Below, in pieces: positions 42,119 to 51,599 of a stretch of 64,000 bases of DNA. Location of the stretch: assembly GCA_052435735.1 (NCBI GenBank), contig JBQVNB010000004.1, positions 186,001 through 250,000 on the forward strand, read 5' to 3'. The DNA is from Aliihoeflea sp052435735 (GTDB lineage Bacteria; Pseudomonadota; Alphaproteobacteria; Rhizobiales; Rhizobiaceae). Position 1 is the stretch's first letter. Each line of letters opens with the position of its first letter. A program made the translations under genes and the position numbers. The notes under the pieces were generated by a model, which was given only the letters and a program-made list of their open reading frames with translations, was not told the DNA's origin and did not search any database.

Positions 42119-43696
42119 GTGGATCAGTCCGATCCGAGCCAGACCGAAGCCTTGCTCGCGGTTCGCGGGCTGACCAAAATTTTCGGATCGCTCAAGGCCT
42201 GCGACAATGTTGACTTGACCATCGGTCGGGGCGAAATCCATGCGCTTCTCGGCGAGAACGGCGCCGGCAAGTCGACGCTGGTCAAGATGCTGTTCGGCTC
42301 GCTGGAGCCGGCCTCCGGCACCATCCATTGGAAGGGCGAGCCAGTCCGCATATCCAGCCCCGCCCAGGCGCGCGCGCTCGGCATCGGCATGGTGTTCCAG
42401 CACTTCTCGCTGTTCGAGGCGCTGACGGCGGCGGAGAACATCGCGCTGTCCATCGACGACGACACGCCGATCATGAAGATCGCCGAGCGGGCTCGAAACC
42501 TCTCCAAGGCCTACGGCCTGCCGCTCGACCCGTTCAGCCATGTCGGCGATTTGTCGGTCGGCGAGCGCCAGCGCATCGAGATCATTCGCTGCCTCTTGCA
42601 GGAACCCGAACTCATCATCCTCGACGAGCCAACCTCGGTGCTGACCCCGCAGGAAGCCGACAAGCTGTTCGAGACGCTGGAGCGGCTGAAGGGCGAGGGG
42701 AAGTCGATCCTCTACATTTCGCACCGCCTGGAAGAGGTGAAGCGCATCTGCGACCGCGCGACCGTCCTGCGGCACGGCAAAGTGGTCGGCCACTGCGACC
42801 CGAAGCAGGAGACCGCCGCTTCGCTGGCGCGCATGATGGTCGGCCTCGAGGTCCAGAACGTCACCCGCGACGTGCCGGCACAGGCGAATGATCACCGGCC
42901 GCTGCTCGAGATCGACAAGCTGAGCCGCAAGCCCGCGACGCCCTTTTCAGTTGCGCTGCGCGACATCTCCGTCACCGTCCATGCGGGCGAAGTTCTCGGC
43001 ATTGCGGGCGTCGCCGGCAACGGCCAGGGTGAGTTCTTCGAGGCCGTTTCCGGCGAGGCGCTGCAGGACCGCGCGGACACGGTTCGCGTCGCAGGCCATA
43101 CGGTCGGACGCCTCGGCATCACGCAGCGTAGGCTGAAGGGCGCGGCCTTCGTACCCGAGGAACGCCTCGGCCACGGAGCGGCGCCGGCCATGAAGCTTTC
43201 CGAAAACCTGTTCCTCTCGCGTTATAGGACCGACGCGCGCGACTATATGGGCGCGGCCGGTACGATACGCACGAGCCGCATCGCGGCTGCCGCGAAACGC
43301 ATCGTCGAGGCGATGGACGTCAGGAAGAGCGCGGAAGACCCTGAAGCTTCCGCGCTTTCAGGCGGCAACCTTCAAAAGTTCATCATCGGGCGCGAACTCG
43401 ATCGCGAGCCGAAGGTGATGGTCGTCAACCAGCCGACCTGGGGCGTCGATGCGGGCGCCGCCGCGCGCATCCGCCAGGCGCTGATCGACCTTGCTCGCTC
43501 CGGCTCCGCCGTCCTCGTCATCAGCCAGGACCTCGACGAACTGTTCGAAATGTCGGACGCCATCGCCGTCATGCATGACGGGCAATTGTCCGCGCCGATC
43601 CCGATAGCCGAGGCGACCTTCGAGAAGGTCGGGCTCCTGATGGGCGGTGCCGATGCGGCGCATCCGCCGCGCCCGTTCGAAGAGGAAGCGGTCTGA
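42119..43696 (+). CDS. ABC importer ATPase (nucleoside/BMP type, two ATPase domains)
   Basis: A 525-residue ATPase with two ABC domains, the form used by sugar and nucleoside (YufO/NupA-like) importers. The first has Walker A GENGAGKST, signature LSVGERQRIEI and Walker B LIILDEPTSVLTP. The second is degenerate in the P-loop region (GIAGVAGNGQGEFFEAVSG) but keeps LSGGNLQKFIIGREL. It energises the two permeases that follow. The start is GTG at 42119, preceded by GGGGG. The stop overlaps the next start by one base (TGATG). Confidence 0.9.
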   Translation: MDQSDPSQTEALLAVRGLTKIFGSLKACDNVDLTIGRGEIHALLGENGAGKSTLVKMLFGSLEPASGTIHWKGEPVRISSPAQARALGIGMVFQHFSLFEALTAAENIALSIDDDTPIMKIAERARNLSKAYGLPLDPFSHVGDLSVGERQRIEIIRCLLQEPELIILDEPTSVLTPQEADKLFETLERLKGEGKSILYISHRLEEVKRICDRATVLRHGKVVGHCDPKQETAASLARMMVGLEVQNVTRDVPAQANDHRPLLEIDKLSRKPATPFSVALRDISVTVHAGEVLGIAGVAGNGQGEFFEAVSGEALQDRADTVRVAGHTVGRLGITQRRLKGAAFVPEERLGHGAAPAMKLSENLFLSRYRTDARDYMGAAGTIRTSRIAAAAKRIVEAMDVRKSAEDPEASALSGGNLQKFIIGRELDREPKVMVVNQPTWGVDAGAAARIRQALIDLARSGSAVLVISQDLDELFEMSDAIAVMHDGQLSAPIPIAEATFEKVGLLMGGADAAHPPRPFEEEAV

Positions 43697-44787
43697 TGCG
43701 GCTCGAACTCGTCAAGCGACCGCAGCAGTCGACGCTGTTCAGCGCGTTGTCACCCTTCATCGCCTTCGGCCTGACAATCGTCGCCGGCGCGATCCTCTTC
43801 GCCGCGCTCGGCAAGGACCCGGTCGAAACGCTCTACTACTATTTCATCGATCCGCTGACTGAGACATGGTCGCTGCACGAACTGGCGATCAAGGCCGCGC
43901 CCTTGATCCTGATCGCGGTCGGCCTGTCCGTCTGCTTCCTGTCGAGCAACTGGAACATCGGCGCCGAGGGCCAGTTCATCATGGGCGCGATTGCCGGCTC
44001 GGTCCTGCCGGTGTTGTTTCCCGACTTCCAGTTCTGGTTCGTCCTGCCACTGATGCTGATCATGGGCATGGCGGGCGGCGCGGCTTATGCTTTCATCCCG
44101 GCGCTCCTCAAGGTGCGGTTCAACACCAACGAAATCCTGTCGAGCCTGATGCTGGTCTATGTCGCCCAGCTCTTCCTCGACTGGTTGGTACGCGGCCCAT
44201 GGCGCAACCCGCAGGGCTTCAACTTCCCCGAAACGCGCAATTTCCACGAATACGCGATCCTGCCGGAAATCTGGTCGGCGTCGGGCCGCGCGCATTGGGG
44301 CTTTGTCTTCGCGATCGTCGCGGCGCTCATTCTCTGGTTCATGCTGTCGAAGACCCTCAAGGGTTTCGAGGTCAAGGTTCTCGGACAAAGCCCGCGGGCA
44401 GGGCGCTTCGCCGGCTTTTCGGCCGGCCGCATGGTCGTCTTCGCCTTCCTCGTCTCCGGCGCGATGGCCGGCCTTGCCGGCATTTCGGAAGTCTCCGGCG
44501 CGATCGGGCAGCTTCGCCCGACCATTTCGCCCGGTTACGGCTTCACCGCAATCATCGTCGCCTTCCTCGGCCGCCTGAACCCGCTCGGCATCGTCGCCGC
44601 CGGCCTGATCCTCGCCTTGACCTATCTCGGCGGCGAGGCGGCTCAGATTTCCGTCGGCCTGTCCGACAAGGTGGTTCGTGCCTTCCAGGGCTCGATCCTG
44701 TTCTTCGTGCTCGCCTGCGACACGCTGATCCACTACCGCGTACGCCTCGTGCGCCCCGCTCAAAAGGCGGAGGCCGCCCATGTTTGA
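43696..44787 (+). CDS. ABC importer permease (BMP type), first
   Basis: A 363-residue inner-membrane permease of the BPD_transp_2 family, with about ten hydrophobic segments. FLSSNWNIGAEGQFIMGAIAGS is the typical conserved loop of nucleoside-type permeases, and AEISGAIGQLRP-like sequence (SEVSGAIGQLRPTI) precedes GYGFTAIIVAFLGRLNPLG. It overlaps the ATPase gene by one base and the second permease by eight, so expression is coupled. Confidence 0.88.
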   Translation: MRLELVKRPQQSTLFSALSPFIAFGLTIVAGAILFAALGKDPVETLYYYFIDPLTETWSLHELAIKAAPLILIAVGLSVCFLSSNWNIGAEGQFIMGAIAGSVLPVLFPDFQFWFVLPLMLIMGMAGGAAYAFIPALLKVRFNTNEILSSLMLVYVAQLFLDWLVRGPWRNPQGFNFPETRNFHEYAILPEIWSASGRAHWGFVFAIVAALILWFMLSKTLKGFEVKVLGQSPRAGRFAGFSAGRMVVFAFLVSGAMAGLAGISEVSGAIGQLRPTISPGYGFTAIIVAFLGRLNPLGIVAAGLILALTYLGGEAAQISVGLSDKVVRAFQGSILFFVLACDTLIHYRVRLVRPAQKAEAAHV

Positions 44788-45694
44788 AGCCATCCTGCTC
44801 ACCGTCTCGATGGCCGCGACGCCGCTTCTTCTGGCGGCGATCGGTGAACTCGTCGTCGAGCGCTCGGGCGTCCTCAACCTCGGCGTCGAAGGCATGATGA
44901 TCATGGGCGCGGTGACCGGTTTCGGCGTCGCGCTGATGACCGGCAACCCGTTCCTCGGCGCGCTCGCGGCGATCATCGTCGGCGCGCTCTTCTCGCTGCT
45001 CTTCGCCTTCCTGACGCTGACGCTCGTGACCAACCAGGTCGCGACGGGCCTTGCCCTGACACTTCTCGGCCTGGGTCTCTCCGGCATGATCGGCGAAAGC
45101 TTCGTCGGCCAGCCAGGCGTGCGCCTGCCACGGCTCGACGTGCCGTTCCTGTCCGAACTGCCCATCGTCGGCCGGCTGGTCTTCAGCCAGGACCTGATCT
45201 TCTACGTGTCCGTCTTCCTGACCGTCGGCGTTGCCTGGTTCCTGTTCTACACCAAGGCGGGACTGACGCTGCGTTCGGTCGGCGACAACCACACCTCCGC
45301 CCACGCCCTCGGCATCAAGGTTGTGCGCATCCGTTATCTGGCGGTTCTGTTCGGCGGCGCCTGCGCAGGGCTGGCCGGTGCGCACCTTTCGCTCGTCTAC
45401 GTCCCGCAATGGGTGGAAAACATGACCGCCGGCCGTGGCTGGATCGCGCTGGCGCTGGTCGTCTTCGCGTCATGGCGTCCGCTGCGCGTTCTGGCCGGCG
45501 CCTATCTCTTCGGCGCGGTGTCGATCGGGCAGCTCCATGCCCAGGCATTGGGCATCGGAATTCCCTCGCAGCTTCTTTCCGCACTTCCCTATATCGCGAC
45601 GATTGTCGTACTTGTACTGATCTCTCGAAACCGGCGACTGACTATGGTGAACACACCGGCATCTTTGGGGCGGCCGTTTGTTCCAGATCGCTAG
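44780..45694 (+). CDS. ABC importer permease (BMP type), second
   Basis: A 304-residue permease of the same family and the likely heterodimer partner of the preceding one. It has GELVVERSGVLNLGVEGMMIMGAV, which is split here only by description, then GDNHTSAHALGIKVVRIR and NMTAGRGWIALALVVFASW. About eight membrane segments. It starts eight bases inside the previous gene. The substrate-binding protein gene follows after 52 bp. Confidence 0.88.
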   Translation: MFEAILLTVSMAATPLLLAAIGELVVERSGVLNLGVEGMMIMGAVTGFGVALMTGNPFLGALAAIIVGALFSLLFAFLTLTLVTNQVATGLALTLLGLGLSGMIGESFVGQPGVRLPRLDVPFLSELPIVGRLVFSQDLIFYVSVFLTVGVAWFLFYTKAGLTLRSVGDNHTSAHALGIKVVRIRYLAVLFGGACAGLAGAHLSLVYVPQWVENMTAGRGWIALALVVFASWRPLRVLAGAYLFGAVSIGQLHAQALGIGIPSQLLSALPYIATIVVLVLISRNRRLTMVNTPASLGRPFVPDR

Positions 45695-45746
45695 AAATCA
45701 AAACACGGGATATGCCCCCTTGGTGACCAACAGAGGACGAACTTTG

Positions 45747-46820
45747 ATGAAAAACACACTTCTTGCTCTGGCAGCTTCCGCTGCCGTGCTCATTCCGGCG
45801 GTCGCCTCCGCGCAGGACGATCCGACCAAGGCCTGCTTCATCTATGTCGGCCCGATCGGCGATTTCGGCTGGTCCTACCAGCACCATCAGGGCCTTCTCG
45901 AAGCCGAGGAGCATTTCGGCGACAAGCTCGAGACCGCCTACCTCGAAAGCGTGCCGGAAGGCGCCGATGCCGAGCGCGCCATCGAGCGCTTCGCCCGTTC
46001 GGGCTGTGACATCATCTTCACGACGTCGTTCGGCTACATGGACCCGACCAACAAGATCGCGGCCCGCTTCCCGGACGTGAAGTTCGAGCACGCGACCGGC
46101 TACAAGCGCGAGAGCGAAAACGTCGCGACCTACAATTCCAAATTCCACGAAGGCCGTTACGTGCAGGGCGTGATCGCCGCCAAGATGTCGGAAGCGGGCG
46201 TCGCCGGCTACATCGCCTCGTTCCCGATTCCCGAAGTGGTGATGGGCATCAACGCCTTCCTGCTCGGCGCGCAGTCGGTCAATCCCGACTTCCAGGTCAA
46301 GGTCGTCTGGGCCAACACCTGGTTCGACCCGGCCAAGGAAGCCGATGCCGCAACCGCGCTGATCGACCAGGGCGTCGACATCATCACCCAGCACACCGAC
46401 TCGACCGGCCCGATGCAGGTCGCCGCCGACCGCGGCATCAAGGCATTCGGCCAGGCCTCGGACATGATCGAGTTCGGCAAGGAAACCCAGCTCACCTCGA
46501 TCATCGACGACTGGGGTCCGTATTACATCGAGCGCATCCAGGCAGTCATCGACGGCACCTGGGAGCAACACGACGTCTGGGAAGGCATGGCCGAGGGCCA
46601 CGTCGTGATGGCGCCCTACACCAACATGCCGGATGACGTGAAGGCGCTGGCCGAAGAGACCGAAGCCAAGATCAAGTCCGGCGAGTTCGACCCCTTCACC
46701 GGCCCGATCAAGAAGCAGGACGGCTCCGACTGGCTCGCCGAAGGCGAAGTTGCCGAGGAAGGCGTGCTTCTCGGCCTGAACTTCTACGTCCAGGGCGTCG
46801 ACGACCAGCTTCCGCAGTAA
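45747..46820 (+). CDS. BMP/PnrA-family periplasmic substrate-binding protein
   Basis: A 357-residue BMP-family binding protein. The signal peptide (MKNTLLALAASAAVLIPAVA then SA-QDD) is followed by CFIYVGPIGDFGWSYQHHQG, the conserved ligand region, and FARSGCDIIFTTSFGYMDPT. Family members bind nucleosides or related small molecules. It is the last gene of the operon rather than the first, and the 52-bp gap before it may carry its own start signal. ATG 45747 is chosen at the signal peptide; GAGGACG lies upstream. A UUCG-type terminator follows. Confidence 0.9.
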   Translation: MKNTLLALAASAAVLIPAVASAQDDPTKACFIYVGPIGDFGWSYQHHQGLLEAEEHFGDKLETAYLESVPEGADAERAIERFARSGCDIIFTTSFGYMDPTNKIAARFPDVKFEHATGYKRESENVATYNSKFHEGRYVQGVIAAKMSEAGVAGYIASFPIPEVVMGINAFLLGAQSVNPDFQVKVVWANTWFDPAKEADAATALIDQGVDIITQHTDSTGPMQVAADRGIKAFGQASDMIEFGKETQLTSIIDDWGPYYIERIQAVIDGTWEQHDVWEGMAEGHVVMAPYTNMPDDVKALAEETEAKIKSGEFDPFTGPIKKQDGSDWLAEGEVAEEGVLLGLNFYVQGVDDQLPQ

Positions 46821-46843
46821 GCGAAACCTTCGCGACGAATGGA

Positions 46844-46872
46844 ACGGGCGCCTTCGGGCGCCCGTTTTCGTT
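46844..46872 (+). terminator. Rho-independent terminator of the ABC operon
   Basis: A nine-pair stem (ACGGGCGCC / GGCGCCCGT) with the very stable TTCG tetraloop is followed by TTTCGTTT. It lies 23 bases after the binding-protein stop. Confidence 0.93.
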
Positions 46873-46950
46873 TCCGGTACATCCTCCTGACAATCCGCTG
46901 TCAGGAGCACTCGGGTAGGGTGCGCCATCGATCCAGCGAGGAGACATTCG

Positions 46951-47595
46951 ATGCTGACCTTCTATCACGCGCCCTGGTCCCGCAGTTCCGGCATGCTCTG
47001 GCTCATGGAGGAGCTCGGCGTGCCTTACGAAATGGAACTCGTCGACATCCGCAAGGAAGGCGGTGTTGACGAGGCCTATCGGCAGATCCAGCCGAACAAG
47101 AAAGTGCCCGCGATCGTCCATGACGGCGTCACCATCACCGAGCGCGCGGCGATCACGGCCTATCTGGCGGATCGCTTTCCGGAAGCAGGCCTCGCGCCGG
47201 CGATCGACGATCCACGCCGCGGGCCGTATCTCACCATGCTCGTCTACTGCGATTCCGTCTTCGACCCCGCGCTGGGCGCCCGCGCCCATGGGCTCAGCTA
47301 TGAAAGCAACGACTATTCGTTCGGCGCGTTCGACGACATGGTGCGCTATGTCGAGCGGCAACTGACGGAACACGACTATGCCGTCGGCAACAGCTTCACG
47401 GCCGCCGATACGCAACTGGCATCGGCCATCGGCTACACGATGAGCCACATGAAGGTGCTGCCCGAAAAGCCGGCCTTCCTCGACTACATGGCGCGCGTGG
47501 CAGACCGCCCGGCGAACAAGCGCGCCGCGGCGAAGGACTACGAACTCGCGATGGCGACGCCGTTCTTTCAGAAGCAGATGGCGTCGAACCGCTGA
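46951..47595 (+). CDS. glutathione S-transferase family protein
   Basis: A 214-residue protein with a thioredoxin-like N-terminal domain (LTFYHAPWSRSSGMLWLMEE; KKVPAIVHDGVTITERAAI, where VPA and the E-R pair form the glutathione site) and a helical C-terminal domain containing GNSFTAADTQLASAIG. Serines replace the cysteines of omega and beta classes near the N-terminus, so the class is not certain. The physiological substrate is unknown. GGAG lies upstream. Its stop TGA abuts the rimO stop, forming TGATCA with no spacer. Confidence 0.87.
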   Translation: MLTFYHAPWSRSSGMLWLMEELGVPYEMELVDIRKEGGVDEAYRQIQPNKKVPAIVHDGVTITERAAITAYLADRFPEAGLAPAIDDPRRGPYLTMLVYCDSVFDPALGARAHGLSYESNDYSFGAFDDMVRYVERQLTEHDYAVGNSFTAADTQLASAIGYTMSHMKVLPEKPAFLDYMARVADRPANKRAAAKDYELAMATPFFQKQMASNR

Positions 47596-48909
47596 TCAGA
47601 CGGCCGTGCCGATCAGATCGTAGGCGGATGCTTGGTCGATCTTGACAGTCACGACATCGCCGACCCGCAGCGGCCGACGCGAGGTGACCGAAACCGATCC
47701 GTCGATCTCCGGCGCGTCGTAGCGGGTGCGGCCCTTCGCGGTCAGGCCGGTCGTCTCGTCGATGATGACGGACAAACGCTTGCCAACTTTCTTGGCCAAG
47801 AGCTTGGCGGAAACCTTCTGCTGGCGCTCCATGAAGCGATTCCAGCGGATCTGTTTCACTTCGGCCGGCACTTCGGGAAGGTTCATCGCCTCGGACCGCG
47901 CACCGCCGACCGGCTCGTATTTGAAGCAGCCGGCACGATCGATCTTCGCTTCGTCGATCCAATCCAGCAGCATCTCGAAATCCTCCTCCGTCTCGCCGGG
48001 AAAGCCGACGATGAAGGTGGAGCGCAAGGCGAGGTCCGGGCAGATCTCCCGCCATTTGTGGATGCGGTCGAGCGTCTTTTCCTGATGGGCCGGGCGGCGC
48101 ATGTTTTTCAGCACCGCTGGCGAAGCGTGCTGGAACGGAATGTCGAGATAGGGCAGCACCTTGCCATCCGCCATGAGCGGGATGACCTCGTCGACATGCG
48201 GGTAGGGGTAGACATAGTGCAGGCGCACCCAGGCACCCATGTCACCCAGTTCGCGGCAAAGGTCGAGGAAGCGCGTGCGGACCGCGCGGTCCTTCCACTG
48301 GCTCTCCTGATATTTCAGGTCGACGCCATAGGCGCTCGTGTCCTGCGAGATGACCAGAATTTCCTTCACACCCGCCGCGACCAGCTTTTCGGCCTCGCGC
48401 AGCACGTCGCCGGCAGGGCGCGAGGCGAGGTCGCCGCGCAGCGACGGGATGATGCAGAAGGTGCAGCGATTGTTGCAACCCTCGGAAATCTTGAGATAGG
48501 CATAGTGGCGCGGTGTCAGCTTGACGCCCTGCGCCGGGATCAGGTCGAGGAACGGCTCGTGCGCTGGCGGCACCGCCTCGTGGACGGCGCCCATAACGCT
48601 CTCATAGGCCTGCGGGCCGGTGATCGCGAGGACGTTCGGGTGCTTCTGGCGGATCAGTTCCGGCGTCGCGCCCATGCAGCCGGTGACGATGACCTTGCCG
48701 TTCTCCTTCATCGCCTGGCCGATCGCCTCGAGCGATTCGTCGCGCGCCGAATCGAGGAAGCCGCAGGTGTTGACCACCACCACGTCCGCGCCGTCATGCT
48801 TGCGGGAGATCTCGTAACCCTCGGCGCGCAGCCGCGTGATGATCCGCTCGGAATCCACCAGCGCCTTGGGGCACCCAAGGCTGACGAACGAGACGCGCGG
48901 CGCTGACAT
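47596..48909 (-). CDS. rimO: RimO, ribosomal protein S12 methylthiotransferase
   Basis: A 437-residue radical SAM enzyme. The UPF0004 domain starts SFVSLGCPKALVDSE and has the further cysteines VVNTCGFLDSA and VTGCMGA. The radical SAM cluster follows (EGCNNRCTFCIIPSLRG), then a TRAM domain (about 370-437). It adds a methylthio group to an aspartate of S12. The SLGCPKALVDSE block distinguishes RimO from MiaB. I start at ATG 48909; the upstream in-frame extension has no protein support. Confidence 0.96.
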   Translation of the reverse strand: MSAPRVSFVSLGCPKALVDSERIITRLRAEGYEISRKHDGADVVVVNTCGFLDSARDESLEAIGQAMKENGKVIVTGCMGATPELIRQKHPNVLAITGPQAYESVMGAVHEAVPPAHEPFLDLIPAQGVKLTPRHYAYLKISEGCNNRCTFCIIPSLRGDLASRPAGDVLREAEKLVAAGVKEILVISQDTSAYGVDLKYQESQWKDRAVRTRFLDLCRELGDMGAWVRLHYVYPYPHVDEVIPLMADGKVLPYLDIPFQHASPAVLKNMRRPAHQEKTLDRIHKWREICPDLALRSTFIVGFPGETEEDFEMLLDWIDEAKIDRAGCFKYEPVGGARSEAMNLPEVPAEVKQIRWNRFMERQQKVSAKLLAKKVGKRLSVIIDETTGLTAKGRTRYDAPEIDGSVSVTSRRPLRVGDVVTVKIDQASAYDLIGTAV

Positions 48910-48993
48910 GATCTGCGGACCTTCCGGATATCTGGCGATTTTGGAGAAGTGGGCGGCGAATAGCACAGAAGTCGCCGTCTGGCACCCCCGCTT

Positions 48994-49509
48994 TTACTGC
49001 AAGGGCAGGTCGCGCTCCGAGCCGATATCCCGGGGCGCAGGAAGCGTGCGCGCAAAGGTCCGCCCACCGAAAATCACCGTCGAAAGGTCGGGTGCCGACA
49101 TCTCGTGCATTGCCCCGTCGGAACATAGATAGGCCGGCCACCCTGCGGGTTCGCAGGCGACGAAGCTTGTCCAGTTCGTCGTGGCCGACCAAACTTCCAT
49201 CCGGAACGAACCGCCCGGCATACGCCTGATGGTCGAACCGTCCTGCGCCTCCCAGAAGAAGGGAATCGTACTCGGTCCGGTCTCGATGGTGTCGAGCGCA
49301 ATCGACACGGGCTTGGCGCCGTGGACGAACCAGTGGAGGCGGGCGCGGGTCATCGCGGCCCCGAAACGCTTGGGAAACGCGACCGGTTGCGACGGCTCGA
49401 GAAGCCGGGTGCCTGCGGCCAGAAGTTCGGCCGGCATCAGCACGCTTGCGATCGCCAGAACAATTCTCAGAGAGGCCGCCAACGCGTCTGTCGCTCCCTT
49501 CACCCGCAT
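48994..49509 (-). CDS. hypothetical secreted protein
   Basis: I do not recognise this 171-residue protein. From ATG 49509 it has a plausible signal peptide (LRIVLAIASVLMPAELLAAG). The mature part contains LHWFVHGAKPVSIALDTIET, PGGSFRMEVWSATTNWTSF and two cysteines (FVACEP, AYLCSDG) that may form a disulfide. The start is uncertain because no strong ribosome binding site is present. It is divergent from the next small secreted protein across about 100 bp. Confidence 0.6.
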   Translation of the reverse strand: MRVKGATDALAASLRIVLAIASVLMPAELLAAGTRLLEPSQPVAFPKRFGAAMTRARLHWFVHGAKPVSIALDTIETGPSTIPFFWEAQDGSTIRRMPGGSFRMEVWSATTNWTSFVACEPAGWPAYLCSDGAMHEMSAPDLSTVIFGGRTFARTLPAPRDIGSERDLPLQ

Positions 49510-49613
49510 GCAGACCGATACGACATCACGTCGATTTGCGCCAGTTGAAGGGAAACCAAATGGCAAGCGCATGCGTATGGGGATGTCATAGCCACAAAAG
49601 CGGGAACTGCCAG

Positions 49614-49994
49614 ATGAATAGCAAAGCCTTGGCCATTGCGCTTGCCGCGTTGATCGTCACGCCCGCAGTCGCCCAGACATTGGGCGGTCCTGAAATCGAA
49701 AGCCTGATCGGTGACAAGCGTGTCCTGCTCTCCACGCCTTACGGCCTCGAGCTGCCCCTCCGCTATGGCGCCGGCGGCGAGGTTTCGGGTGATATTTCCG
49801 GCTTCACGATGGCGTCCATGTTCACGCCCAGCGAAACCGGGCGGTGGTGGGTCGAGAGCGACCAGCTCTGCCAGCAATTCCCGACATGGTATGACGGCCA
49901 GACTTTCTGCTTCGCGATCGAACGGACGGGCGAAAGCTCCATATCTTGGACTAGGAACGACGGTCTTTCCGGAACGGCGAGGATCGAAGGCTGA
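49614..49994 (+). CDS. small secreted hypothetical protein
   Basis: A 126-residue protein with a signal peptide (MNSKALAIALAALIVTPAVA, then QTLGG). The mature part has GRWWVESDQLCQQFPTWYDG and QTFCFAIERTG; the GxW...LC...C pattern resembles the small DUF995-like secreted proteins of rhizobia, but I cannot confirm the family. Two cysteines may form a disulfide. The start at 49614 follows from the signal peptide. The 206-bp region to rlpA (49995-50200) is AT-richer and probably holds the rlpA promoter; I see no defined element. Confidence 0.65.
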   Translation: MNSKALAIALAALIVTPAVAQTLGGPEIESLIGDKRVLLSTPYGLELPLRYGAGGEVSGDISGFTMASMFTPSETGRWWVESDQLCQQFPTWYDGQTFCFAIERTGESSISWTRNDGLSGTARIEG

Positions 49995-50200
49995 GCGATC
50001 GACAGTTTTAGTCAAACTTTAACCATGCCGGTAACGACACCGCACTGGCCACAATCATGCCCGGTTCCAAACACAATCGATTAATACGCAGCTAAACAAT
50101 TCGTGCGATCCACAGGATTGCTCGATGGTGGACGCAGGCAACACGTCCAAATAGATTTTGGCTGCGCATATTCGACGCGTTGAGGATCGGGGACATACTC

Positions 50201-51406
50201 ATGGCCGAACTGGGGCGCCGCAAGGCAAAGACGCTTGGCTCGATCCTGGCTCTGACCTGTGGTGCGGCACTTCTCGCCGCCTGCTCATCCGGTCCCTCGC
50301 AGGTCGCCAGCGGCAAGCCGAATCGCTCAAAGGAATATTTCGCCGAATCCGAATATGGCGTGAAAGCCAGCCCGCGCGTCTCGCACCTTGCGACGAACCT
50401 GCCGCGCGGCGGCGGTCGCGATCAGGTCGGCCGCCCCTATCAGGTGCGTGGCAAGTGGTACACGCCGAAGGAAGACCCAAACTACCGCAGCGCCGGTCTG
50501 GCAAGCTGGTATGGCGATGCCTTCCACGGCCGCCTGACGGCCAATGGCGAAGTCTACGACAAGACGCATCTGACCGCGGCCCATCCGACCATGCCGCTGC
50601 CAAGCTATGCGCGCGTGACCAACAAGAAGAACGGCAGCTCGGTCATCGTGCGTGTCAACGATCGCGGACCGTTCGCCAAGGGCCGCGTGATCGACCTGTC
50701 GCAGCGCGCGGCGGAGATGCTGGACTACAAGAACAGCGGTGTTGCCGAGGTCGCCGTGGAATATGTCGGCCGCGCCCCGCTACACGGCCTCGACGACCAG
50801 TACCTGATGGCGTCCTATCGCCCGGGCGGCGCAGCGCCGAGCCCGTCTGATGGTCTGCCAACAGGCGTCATGATCGCCATGAACGGCTCGACGCCGACGT
50901 CCCCCGTGACAAGCGCCGCGCCGATGCCGCAGGCAGCACCCTTTCCGGGCCAGTTGACGGCGACGCCGGCAGCCGATGGCCACATCGTCCTTCCCGACAT
51001 CGTCCCGATCGCGCCTGCGCGTCCGTCGCCGACACTCGCATCGGTCGGTGGTGGGTTCGATGGTCTTCTGGCCTATGCCGAAGAACGAGCAGGCGGCGCA
51101 GCCGCGCTTCAAAGTTTCGCGGCGCATCGCCTGAATGCCGAAGCCATCGTCGCCTCTTATGCGAAGTCGACCGCCGGTGGCACCGGCGCTCCCGCCTTCG
51201 TCGCCGCCGGCACTTTTGCGTCGAAGGCCGAAGCACTGGCCGTCGCCGCCCAGTTCGCCTCGCTCGCCGATGCCGCGATCGAAGCCGACCCCTCTGATAA
51301 GTGGTTCGCGGTCAGCGTCGAAGAGAATGGCGGCGCTTCGCTCGACCAGATCCTTCGCCATGCCTGGACGCACGGCGCCCCGGACGCGATGATCGTCCGC
51401 GACTGA
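50201..51406 (+). CDS. rlpA: RlpA-family septal/envelope lipoprotein
   Basis: A 401-residue lipoprotein with lipobox LLAAC (C28). The double-psi beta-barrel domain is at about residues 98-190 (GLASWYGDAFHGRLTANGE; VNDRGPFAKGRVIDLSQRAAE), which in RlpA cuts or binds denuded glycan strands at the septum. A Pro/Ala-rich linker follows. The C-terminus (PAFVAAGTFASKAEALAVAAQF) may be a divergent SPOR domain. An in-frame TTG at 50180 could extend the start by seven residues. The 193-bp gap to the next gene holds only a small CCAATCC/GGATTGG inverted repeat at 51478-51497. Confidence 0.9.
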   Translation: MAELGRRKAKTLGSILALTCGAALLAACSSGPSQVASGKPNRSKEYFAESEYGVKASPRVSHLATNLPRGGGRDQVGRPYQVRGKWYTPKEDPNYRSAGLASWYGDAFHGRLTANGEVYDKTHLTAAHPTMPLPSYARVTNKKNGSSVIVRVNDRGPFAKGRVIDLSQRAAEMLDYKNSGVAEVAVEYVGRAPLHGLDDQYLMASYRPGGAAPSPSDGLPTGVMIAMNGSTPTSPVTSAAPMPQAAPFPGQLTATPAADGHIVLPDIVPIAPARPSPTLASVGGGFDGLLAYAEERAGGAAALQSFAAHRLNAEAIVASYAKSTAGGTGAPAFVAAGTFASKAEALAVAAQFASLADAAIEADPSDKWFAVSVEENGGASLDQILRHAWTHGAPDAMIVRD

Positions 51407-51599
51407 TCTCACCTCGTTGCAGCCTGGAACGCGTCGTGATCGGGCGCGTTACTGTCTAGTTGCTGGCCGAATCCGAACCAATCCGCACAAGGATTGGGCA
51501 GGTTACCCAGCGCGACTGCAAAAGGGGGATCTCCATCATTTCAAGCACTTGCTTTTTCCTGAGCGAAGCTTTCGAATGCGACCACAGGGGAGTTGTCGC

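Noticed and set aside
42119..46820. A sugar (ribose/galactose) importer assignment for the ABC operon.
   Set aside because: The binding protein is of the BMP/PnrA family and the permease loops match nucleoside-type importers, not the ribose-binding family.
50041..50200. AT-richer gap before rlpA checked for a tRNA gene.
   Set aside because: No acceptor or T-arm pairing and no GGTTCAANNCC T-loop could be found.
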